A stretch of DNA of 5,309 bases from Myxococcales bacterium (GTDB lineage Bacteria > Myxococcota_A > UBA9042 > PHBI01 > JAAZYN01): positions 273-5,581 of the forward strand of contig JAAZYN010000293.1 in the NCBI GenBank assembly GCA_014239625.1, given 5' to 3'. How positions within the stretch are numbered: position 1 is the first letter of the stretch; every line of letters begins with the position of its first letter. Position numbers and translations under genes: made by a program. Under the pieces are notes generated by a model that searched no databases, was not told the origin of the DNA, and saw nothing but the letters and a program-made list of their open reading frames with translations. Shown in pieces: positions 1-5,129 of the stretch.

Positions 1-42
1 AATACCCCAGACGCCAATTTTATGCTCACTACGTTCACGTGT

Positions 43-1053
43 CTATCCCACATTTAGGCAGCTAACGCCGCCCCTGTTGGAAGGGGCCCGTGCCCAAATT
101 ATGACCCAGGGCCCGCACGCGCTCTCGACGGCCTTGCACTCGGCCGAGACACATTGGTTGTCGACACACTTGCCGCTGCCGCACCAACTGTCCTGGTAAC
201 AATACGCGCCGTCGGGCTGCGTCGGCGTACAAGCGCCCGGTTGGTAGTCTCCTGCGTAAGTGCAGAAGGTCCCCTCGCAGCATGGTCCACCCCAGCACTC
301 GGCGCCCACACCCTGGCACTGGGAGCCACCGCCGCACACGCCGCCGGTGCAGACCCCGCTCTGGCACCAGGCGGCGCTCTCACACGCGTACCCATCCGGT
401 TGCGGCTCCACGCAGACACCTGGAACGTAGGCGCCCAGGCCGGCCTGTGTGCACAGCCCCGAGCAGCAGTCGGACATGGACCAACACTCGGCCTGCGCGG
501 CGCCGCAGGTCGGCGTCACACATACGCCCCCCTGACAGCTCCCGGAGCAGCAGTCGGCCGCCCCGAAGCACGCCGCGCCCTCGACGGTGCACGCGGTGCC
601 GCCGCACACGTAGTCCTCACAGGCGCCAGCCTTACACCAGCTGTTGGCCTCGCAGTATGAGCCATCGGGCAGCGGATCAACGCACTGGCCGGGGACGTAA
701 GAGTTGCCGTCGTAGGTGCAGATCCCCGAGCAACACTCTCCGCTGGAGTAACACTCGGTGCTGCTACCAAAGCAGCCCGCTGTAGGCACGTCCGGCGGGA
801 GGGAGGTGTCGGGGGAGGTCGAGGTGTCGGGCGTGGTCGCCGTGTCGGGCTGCTGGGGCACATCCGGCCCAGCCCCTTTGTCTGTCACCGATAACGCGTC
901 CGCGCCAGCGGCGTCGTTGGAGAGCGGGTCGGTGTGGGGCGTCGCGTCCGGGGCGGGGGTGCCGGCTGCGGTGCCAGCCCCCGAGTCGAGGCAGGCGCCG
1001 GCCGCCAGGGCGACAGAGACAGCCAACGGCAGGAAGGTCTTGATGGAGGTCAT
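43..1053 (-). CDS. Cysteine-rich repeat lipoprotein (function unknown)
   Basis: This is a predicted 336-residue exported lipoprotein. The start at 1053 is supported by an AGGAG Shine-Dalgarno 8 bases upstream and by the signal peptide that follows it: a short basic start, a hydrophobic stretch (about residues 7-20), and a lipobox-like AGA-C with Cys21 as the lipidated residue. Residues 22-90 form a low-complexity Ala/Asp/Pro/Thr linker in which Pro-Asp recurs every six residues at 63-88. Residues 94-313 hold cysteine-rich modules. The six-Cys part is C-x6-C-x5-CC-x3-C-x(4-12)-C, usually followed by a four-Cys part, PDGxxC-x5-WC-x4-C-x4-C. There are 39 cysteines after Cys21. A fifth module starts at Cys306 but breaks off after Cys313. 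The gene is last in the operon, 11 bases after the DUF5989 gene. Such modules occur in surface proteins of myxobacteria and relatives. A binding or structural role outside the cytoplasm is inferred; no catalytic motif is visible. Confidence 0.85.
   Translation of the reverse strand: MTSIKTFLPLAVSVALAAGACLDSGAGTAAGTPAPDATPHTDPLSNDAAGADALSVTDKGAGPDVPQQPDTATTPDTSTSPDTSLPPDVPTAGCFGSSTECYSSGECCSGICTYDGNSYVPGQCVDPLPDGSYCEANSWCKAGACEDYVCGGTACTVEGAACFGAADCCSGSCQGGVCVTPTCGAAQAECWSMSDCCSGLCTQAGLGAYVPGVCVEPQPDGYACESAAWCQSGVCTGGVCGGGSQCQGVGAECWGGPCCEGTFCTYAGDYQPGACTPTQPDGAYCYQDSWCGSGKCVDNQCVSAECKAVESACGPWVIIWARAPSNRGGVSCLNVG
151..774 (-). repeat. Tandem disulfide-rich modules in the lipoprotein
   Basis: This stretch codes residues 94-301 of the lipoprotein. 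Modules begin at Cys94, Cys155, Cys183 and Cys246. Modules 1, 3 and 4 have ten cysteines each: a six-Cys part containing an adjacent Cys-Cys pair, then a four-Cys part with strict x5-x4-x4 spacing (Cys134/140/145/150, Cys224/230/235/240, Cys285/291/296/301). Module 2 has only the six-Cys part (155, 162, 168, 169, 173, 178). Module 4 is slightly altered (CWGGPCC, with x4 on both sides of the Cys pair). The order of six cysteines with a central CC is the framework of inhibitor-cystine-knot peptides; a knot fold is an inference from spacing only. Confidence 0.8.
790..867 (-). repeat. Hexapeptide Pro-Asp linker repeat
   Basis: Pro-Asp dipeptides occur at residues 63, 69, 75, 81 and 87 of the lipoprotein, exactly six residues (18 bases) apart, with Thr, Ser and Pro between them. 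This is a likely extended, flexible spacer lifting the cysteine-rich modules off the membrane. The underlying DNA is a short 18-base tandem repeat (recurring ggtgtcggg on the plus strand), so copy number could vary between strains. Confidence 0.75.
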
Positions 1054-1061
1054 GGCTCTGG

Positions 1062-1066
1062 CTCCT
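1062..1066 (-). promoter_or_regulatory. Shine-Dalgarno of the lipoprotein gene
   Basis: The minus strand reads AGGAG followed by 8 bases and then the ATG at 1053. It overlaps the TAG stop codon of the preceding small membrane protein gene (1065-1067). This fixes the lipoprotein start at 1053 rather than at an upstream in-frame ATG at 1230, and suggests coupled translation. Confidence 0.8.
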
Positions 1067-1310
1067 AAAACAGGGTGTAGACGAAGGGGGCGGCGTATTC
1101 GACCACCTGGACGACGGCCAAGATGAGCGCGGCGGCCAGGAAGATGACGACCATCGGGGCCAGCCACCAACGGCCGGTGCGCTTCATGTGAACGAACAGG
1201 CTGCCGACCGCAGAGAGGCGGCGGCGCCACCGTCCCAACACGCCGGGCTTCTTTCGGGGCGCACGGGCTGGGGCCGAGAAGGCTGAGGAGGGGGCGATGT
1301 CTGTGGTCAT
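1065..1310 (-). CDS. DUF5989-type small membrane protein
   Basis: This is an 81-residue protein. Residues 1-30 are Ala/Pro/Arg-rich and basic, residues about 48-70 form one transmembrane helix (starting WWLAPMVVIFL), and the protein ends in APFVYTLF. A basic segment with a Trp-Leu-x-Pro lead-in, a single hydrophobic helix and a C-terminal PFxYTLF is the signature I recall for DUF5989 proteins, which are usually only about 50 residues and often encoded beside carbamoyltransferases. Here the N-terminus is about 25-30 residues longer. The start codon overlaps the carbamoyltransferase stop by four bases (ATGA), and no clear Shine-Dalgarno precedes it, so translation is probably coupled. The function of the family is unknown; a membrane partner or anchor for the carbamoyltransferase is a guess. 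The gene is certain enough; the family call rests on the C-terminal half and the neighbour. Confidence 0.8.
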   Translation of the reverse strand: MTTDIAPSSAFSAPARAPRKKPGVLGRWRRRLSAVGSLFVHMKRTGRWWLAPMVVIFLAAALILAVVQVVEYAAPFVYTLF

Positions 1311-3073
1311 GCGGCTTTACTCACGAGGCAGCGCTCCATCACGAGAAAATCGAGACCGGAGCGTTTGAAGGTTGCGTAGGCGTGCATGGGCGACGCGCAG
1401 AGCGGCTCGCCCTTGAGGTTCAGCGAGGTGTTCAACAGGCAGCCGACCCCGGTGCGCCGCTTGAAGGCCTCCAGCAGCGCGGCGAAGTCGGCGTTGGTGC
1501 GGTGGGAGACGGTCTGTACCCGGGCGGTCCCGTCGACGTGCGTCACCGCGGGGAAGGTCGCCCTGCCCTGGTCGGTCACACCGACCACGGCCAGCATGTG
1601 TGGCGTCATGTGTTCCGTGGCGGCCCCCACCTCGAAGTGGGTGCCCGCATCATCGTCCAGGATCGCCGGGGCGAAAGGCCGGAAAGCCTCTCGGAACTTG
1701 ATCTTCCGATTGATGCGATCGGTCATGTCAGCGCGGCGGGGATCGGCCAGGATCGACCGCTGACCCAACGCCCGGGGCCCCCACTCCATCCGCCCTCTGA
1801 ACCAGCCACCCACGTCGCCATCCTCGAGACGCTCGGCGACAAAGGCGTAAAGCTCCTCGTCCGTGTCGAAGGTGCGATAGCGGACGCGCAGGTCCGACAA
1901 CATGCTCTCCACCTGGGCCTGATCGAAGCCGCTGCCCAGGCCGCTGCTCTTGGACGGGGTGGAACAGGGCACGCCCAGGACACAGTGCGTCGCCCACAGC
2001 GCTGCCCCCAACGCGCCACCCGAGTCACCGGCGGCGGGGTGGACATAGACGCCCTCGAATCCGGCTTCGTGAGCGATTCGGGTGTTGGCCACAGAGTTGA
2101 GCGCGACCCCACCCGCCAAGCACAGGCGAGACGCCTGGGTCAGCCTTCGGGCGTGCCGAGCGACCCCCAACATCGCCCGTTCGCAGATCTGTTGAAGCGT
2201 CGCGGCGACGTCCGCGAAGCGTTGGTCCTCCTCGCTGACCGCCGGGAGCGCAAGCGAATCGGCCGGATCCCGGGCGGGTCCCAGCAGCCCCTCCAGAGCC
2301 GCGGTGAAGGCGCGATCGCTGGAGCGGTCGTGGCTGAAGTACTTCAGGTTCAAACGCACCGTTCCGTCGTCATCGTCGACCTGCACGAGCTCCTCGAACT
2401 CGGAGCAGAAACGGGGCTCGCCGTAAGCGGCCAAGCCCATGACCTTGTACTCGCCGTTGTTGACGCGAAATCCGAGGTAAGCGGTGAGCGCCGAGTAGAG
2501 CAGGCCGATGCTGTGCGGGAAGCGTTGCTCGGCCAACAGCTCCAGGGTCGCCCCCTGCGCATCATTGTGGGCGCTGTAGATAGCGGTCGACGTCCACTCG
2601 CCGACGCCGTCGGCGGTCACGACGGCGCAGCGCTCGTCGATGAAGGGCGACGCGAAAAAGGCGCTGGCGGCGTGGGAGCGATGATGATCGCTGTAGAGGA
2701 TCTGCTCGGGAGCTGCCCCCAGGGCCTCGCACAGCTCGCCTTCCATCCACAAGCGCTTGCCGAGCCAGCGCGCGGTGGCGCGTGAGAACTGGCCGAAGCC
2801 GCGAGGGAACGCCTTCAGCGCGGTCACCATGAGGCGCTCGAACTTGCGGATGGGCTTCTCGTAGAAGACCACGTGGTCGACGTCCTCTATACCGACGCCT
2901 GCCTGCGCCAGACAGAACGCGACCGCCTTGAGGGGCAGCCCGCTGTCGTGCTTGACCCGGGTGAAGCGCTCCTCGGCCGCCGCGGCGATCACCTGGCCGC
3001 CGGCGACAAGGGCCGCGGCGGAGTCGTGAAAGTAGGCGTTGATACCCAGAACAATAGGGCGCTGCAGCGTCAT
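1307..3073 (-). CDS. Carbamoyltransferase, NodU/CmcH/TobZ family
   Basis: This 588-residue enzyme has the usual family length. Family members use ATP and carbamoyl phosphate to make carbamoyl-adenylate, then transfer the carbamoyl group to an acceptor, usually a sugar or antibiotic hydroxyl, in the cytoplasm. The N-terminal Kae1-like domain shows LGINAYFHDSAA (residues 9-20), the metal-site motif DHHRSHAASA (129-138, with His130 and His134 as likely ligands), AGGVALNSVAN (320-330), and GDSGGALGAA (349-358, with Asp350 as the likely third ligand). The C-terminal domain shows RMEWGPRALGQRSILADPR (428-446), FREAFRPFAPAIL (460-472) and NTSLNLKGEP (548-557). All expected motifs are present, so it is probably active. 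A start at 3073 is chosen because GGAGG lies 8 bases upstream; an ATG at 3103 in the same frame lies inside the preceding gene and adds 10 residues with no family match. The start overlaps the preceding stop (TGATG). The acceptor cannot be told from the sequence. Confidence 0.95.
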   Translation of the reverse strand: MTLQRPIVLGINAYFHDSAAALVAGGQVIAAAAEERFTRVKHDSGLPLKAVAFCLAQAGVGIEDVDHVVFYEKPIRKFERLMVTALKAFPRGFGQFSRATARWLGKRLWMEGELCEALGAAPEQILYSDHHRSHAASAFFASPFIDERCAVVTADGVGEWTSTAIYSAHNDAQGATLELLAEQRFPHSIGLLYSALTAYLGFRVNNGEYKVMGLAAYGEPRFCSEFEELVQVDDDDGTVRLNLKYFSHDRSSDRAFTAALEGLLGPARDPADSLALPAVSEEDQRFADVAATLQQICERAMLGVARHARRLTQASRLCLAGGVALNSVANTRIAHEAGFEGVYVHPAAGDSGGALGAALWATHCVLGVPCSTPSKSSGLGSGFDQAQVESMLSDLRVRYRTFDTDEELYAFVAERLEDGDVGGWFRGRMEWGPRALGQRSILADPRRADMTDRINRKIKFREAFRPFAPAILDDDAGTHFEVGAATEHMTPHMLAVVGVTDQGRATFPAVTHVDGTARVQTVSHRTNADFAALLEAFKRRTGVGCLLNTSLNLKGEPLCASPMHAYATFKRSGLDFLVMERCLVSKAA

Positions 3074-3816
3074 CACAAGGGCCTCCGGGCGTCTTCCAAA
3101 CAAGCGCTGTTGTCGGACGGCCCCGCCGGGCGCCAGCCGCTCCCATCACCACGCTCGGCGACCCGAGCGATGAGGGCGAAGAGCGGCACCACGGTGGTGT
3201 ACAGGACGAGCATCAACGCCGTGACCAGGAGGTCACCGATGCGCCGACCGGATCGACGCCACGCCATCCACAGCAGGGAGCGCTTGACCGCGGCCATGGC
3301 CTGGTCGACCTCGCGGCCGCGCCCCTCGGCCCGCCACTGGTCGAGCAGGTGCTCGGAGTAGCGGCAGTGGAACTGCTCGTCTCTGAGGATCTCATCGAAC
3401 AGCGCGCCCAGGTCGGTACCGGCGAAGTGGCTCGACAAGACGCTGAACTGCGCGACGGCTTTGGACTCCGAGATGTGAACGAAGGCCACAAAGCGCATCT
3501 CGCCCCAGCGCTCCAGCAGGTTCTGCGGCTCGGCGTGGATCGCCTCGTAGGCTCTCACGCGCACACCGACGGACGCCCTCTTGGCGGCCGCGTCGAACAT
3601 CTTTGAGTGACGATGCTCGTCCAGGCCATGGCGCAAGAAGAGCCGGCGTAGCTTGGGGTTCGACGTCTGCTCGGCGGCCAGCAACATGTCACGAGCGCTG
3701 CCCAGCTCCGTGGCCGCGAAGCCGCGCAGCTTTGCGGCCACCTTGGCGGGGTTGCGCCAGGCGACGGGGGCCGCCAAGCGCAACATGAAGTCAGACCGTT
3801 GCGTGGTCGCGAACAT
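3073..3816 (-). CDS. Ferritin-like diiron protein with a C-terminal membrane helix
   Basis: This is a predicted 247-residue protein. The helical core has the full ligand set of a ferritin/ribonucleotide-reductase-like diiron site: Glu37, Glu67-x-x-His70 (in DEHRH), Glu117 (in HISESKA) and Glu147-x-x-His150 (in RDEQFH). This E / ExxH / E / ExxH order on four helices is shared by ferritins, rubrerythrins, diiron oxygenases and hydroxylases. A hydrophobic helix at about 195-217 near the C-terminus suggests that it is tethered to the inner membrane with the diiron domain in the cytoplasm. The start at 3816 is supported by AAGGAG 7 bases upstream and overlaps the stop of the upstream gene (TGATG); it overlaps the carbamoyltransferase start in the same way. 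A larger same-frame extension upstream (to 4398) is a shadow of the hydrolase gene. It could be an oxygenase acting on the carbamoylated compound, an iron store, or a stress protein; the operon context favours an enzyme, but this is inference. Confidence 0.85.
   Translation of the reverse strand: MFATTQRSDFMLRLAAPVAWRNPAKVAAKLRGFAATELGSARDMLLAAEQTSNPKLRRLFLRHGLDEHRHSKMFDAAAKRASVGVRVRAYEAIHAEPQNLLERWGEMRFVAFVHISESKAVAQFSVLSSHFAGTDLGALFDEILRDEQFHCRYSEHLLDQWRAEGRGREVDQAMAAVKRSLLWMAWRRSGRRIGDLLVTALMLVLYTTVVPLFALIARVAERGDGSGWRPAGPSDNSACLEDARRPL
3082..3086 (-). promoter_or_regulatory. Shine-Dalgarno of the carbamoyltransferase gene
   Basis: The minus strand reads GGAGG, 8 bases before the ATG at 3073, inside the end of the diiron-protein gene. 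It decides the carbamoyltransferase start in favour of 3073 over 3103. Confidence 0.8.
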
Positions 3817-4952
3817 CAGCGGGCTCCTTGTGCGAGGTCGATAGCGGCGATCGGCGTCAGCGCAGCGCTGCGCACCTGGGGCGCCAGCGCCTCGGCGATG
3901 GCGGCGTGACCGGCTGGCGACATGTGATAGTCGTCGGGCAGAAACGCCCCCGGGGAGGCACGGCGGAGCGCCGGCATCCAGTCCACCGACGGAATCCCAG
4001 CGGCGCGGGCGTCGGCCAACAACGCGGCGCCCAGGACCCAGGTCGGCCGCACGTTCACCGGCTTGTCGCCCCGATACTTGGCCCACTCCTGGGGATGCAC
4101 CTGCACGTCCATGGGCAGCACCGCCGCGACGACCCTGCATCCCAGACGCGCACAGGCCCGAGCGGCCCGGAGCAACAACGGGGTGACGCGTGAGCGATGG
4201 CCCGCCACCGGCCGCCGCAGGTGGGGCAGCTGTGACACCAGCCGGTTGGCGCTGACGGCCACCGCCGGTGGCGGCCCCGAGGCGCCCTCCTTGAAGAGCT
4301 GCCTCACGGCATAGACCAGGTGAGACCTGCCCATGAAAAAGCGCCGAAAGGGAAACCAGGTGCTCTCGGAGTCGGTGTGGATGACGCGTGACGCCCACCC
4401 ATCGCGCTCGGTGATGCGCCTGCGGTTGGGGAGCGAGGTCTCGAACCAGTCGTTGGCGACGTTGGCGACGAAGACAACCACCTTGGGGCGATAGGTGGGA
4501 GCCAGGCGCTCGAGCGCGGCCACATACTCGTGGGGGCCCCAGGTCGGAACCGCCGCGGCGTAGACCTGCCAGTCCAGCCCCAGTCGTACGTTGAGCTGGG
4601 GTCCGACAGAGTCGGCGAAGTCAACACCGTAGCCCAGGACCTGGGAGTCACCCAGGATCATCACGCGCCGTTGGACCGGTGCGTCCCCCGGGGCCGGTTC
4701 CCAATCCGCGCCGCGGAACCCCTGCGCGTTGGTCTCCAGCCGGGTGACCCGGCCCTGTCGCGAACGCGTCGCGGTCGCCGCGTTGGCCTCGAGGACCACC
4801 CCCAGCTCGGCGTCGGCTCGATAGATGTTCAGAAACGGAAAGGCGCCATCGCGCAGCTCGGCCGCGACCCACTCAGCCATGAGCAGCGCGAACACGGTCG
4901 ACATCAGCAGGGCGGCGAGTTTGGCTCTCCAGGTTGGCGTTTGAGGGTCCAT
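3816..4952 (-). CDS. Membrane-anchored SGNH/GDSL hydrolase or acyltransferase
   Basis: This 378-residue protein is encoded by the first gene of the operon. One N-terminal hydrophobic segment (about residues 11-31) looks like an uncleaved membrane anchor that places the catalytic domain outside the inner membrane. The SGNH blocks are visible: a lead-in ETNAQGFRG (73-81) typical of this group, block I ILGDSQVLG (99-107) with nucleophile Ser103, a likely block III Asn167 in VANDW, and the C-terminal DDYHMSPAGH (340-349) with His343 as base and Asp340 or Asp341 as its partner. The family cleaves or transfers acyl esters on lipids, sugars and polymers; the substrate here is unknown. The ATG at 4952 is the most upstream possible start, because an in-frame TAA stands 9 bases before it. 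No strong Shine-Dalgarno is seen. Its stop overlaps the next start (TGATG). Similar hydrolases are often encoded next to carbamoyltransferases of this type, which suggests a shared substrate. Confidence 0.88.
   Translation of the reverse strand: MDPQTPTWRAKLAALLMSTVFALLMAEWVAAELRDGAFPFLNIYRADAELGVVLEANAATATRSRQGRVTRLETNAQGFRGADWEPAPGDAPVQRRVMILGDSQVLGYGVDFADSVGPQLNVRLGLDWQVYAAAVPTWGPHEYVAALERLAPTYRPKVVVFVANVANDWFETSLPNRRRITERDGWASRVIHTDSESTWFPFRRFFMGRSHLVYAVRQLFKEGASGPPPAVAVSANRLVSQLPHLRRPVAGHRSRVTPLLLRAARACARLGCRVVAAVLPMDVQVHPQEWAKYRGDKPVNVRPTWVLGAALLADARAAGIPSVDWMPALRRASPGAFLPDDYHMSPAGHAAIAEALAPQVRSAALTPIAAIDLAQGAR
3824..3829 (-). promoter_or_regulatory. Shine-Dalgarno of the diiron-protein gene
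   Basis: The minus strand reads AAGGAG, 7 bases before the ATG at 3816, inside the last codons of the SGNH hydrolase gene. It identifies 3816 as the start. Confidence 0.8.
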
Positions 4953-5073
4953 GAAGGGGTCTTACGCAAGCCGCGTGCCAAACCATCGCGCGCGCCACGC
5001 GCAGCCAGACCGACCCCTGCCAGCGCGCCCCGACGACCGATCACGTCATACGCGCTTACACCCGACGGCAGAT

Positions 5074-5092
5074 ATGTAATCACAAATGACAT
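5074..5092. promoter_or_regulatory. Imperfect 19-base palindrome, possible operator
   Basis: ATGTAAT, five bases, ATGACAT: the 7-base arms match as an inverted repeat at six of seven positions. It lies in the AT-rich part of the divergent promoter region and shares the ATGT/ACAT ends with the second palindrome at 5113-5126. A regulator-binding site is inferred from symmetry and position only. Confidence 0.35.
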
Positions 5093-5112
5093 CTTCGCTT
5101 ACATTGGTAAAA

Positions 5113-5126
5113 CACATTACAATGTG
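5113..5126. promoter_or_regulatory. Perfect palindrome overlapping the kinase -10 box
   Basis: CACATTACAATGTG consists of perfect 6-base arms around AC. It overlaps the candidate -10 box, so a protein bound here would block the kinase promoter. An upstream ACATTG (5101-5106) also forms an inverted pair with CAATGT (5120-5125). Confidence 0.45.
5118..5123 (+). promoter_or_regulatory. Candidate -10 box of the kinase gene
   Basis: TACAAT matches the TATAAT consensus at five of six bases. The expected transcription start, seven bases after its end, is position 5130, the A of the kinase ATG, which would give a leaderless mRNA. No good -35 hexamer is found at 16-18 bases upstream, so the call is moderate. 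Confidence 0.4.
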
Positions 5127-5129
5127 ATC

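Larger units (their letters stand above)
4953..5129. promoter_or_regulatory. Divergent promoter region between the operon and the kinase gene
   Basis: These 177 bases separate the minus-strand operon from the plus-strand kinase gene and contain no convincing coding sequence. The operon-proximal part (4953-5070) is GC-rich with a short GCGCG/CGCGC hairpin at 4990-5002 and probably forms the operon's leader. The kinase-proximal part (5071-5130) has about 19 G or C in 60 bases (32%), which is sharply AT-rich for this genome and fits promoters and operators for both directions. I could not place a convincing -35/-10 pair for the minus strand. Confidence 0.6.

Noticed and set aside
80..120. Possible terminator hairpin from GGGCCC-containing inverted segments near the end of the lipoprotein gene
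   Set aside because: The arms are short and interrupted, the element lies inside the coding sequence, and no T-run follows on the minus strand.
154..785. Plus-strand open frames opposite the Cys-rich lipoprotein
   Set aside because: Their Ala/Arg-rich composition is what the complement of GC-rich Cys/Gly codons gives, and no domain is visible. The minus frame has regular cysteine spacing that cannot be chance.
1054..1230. N-terminal extension of the lipoprotein frame up to an ATG at 1230
   Set aside because: It runs through the DUF5989 gene in another frame and has an Arg/Pro/Gly-rich shadow composition. It would also bury the signal peptide, which starts right after a good Shine-Dalgarno.
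1382..2785. Long plus-strand open frame (467 codons) antisense to the carbamoyltransferase gene
   Set aside because: It is a mirror of a strongly conserved minus-strand gene in GC-rich DNA. Its translation is low-complexity, with no recognisable motif, and no ribosome-binding site stands out.
3817..4398. N-terminal extension of the diiron-protein frame up to 4398
   Set aside because: It overlaps the SGNH hydrolase gene out of frame and has shadow-like composition. The start at 3816 has its own Shine-Dalgarno and overlapping stop/start.
4990..5002. GCGCG-CCA-CGCGC hairpin in the operon leader
   Set aside because: A 5-base stem in very GC-rich DNA is expected by chance; there is no T-run and no sign of a riboswitch.
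4904..5092. 62-codon minus-strand open frame in the divergent promoter region
   Set aside because: It overlaps the hydrolase start in another frame, crosses the AT-rich promoter, and has no ribosome-binding site or recognisable sequence.
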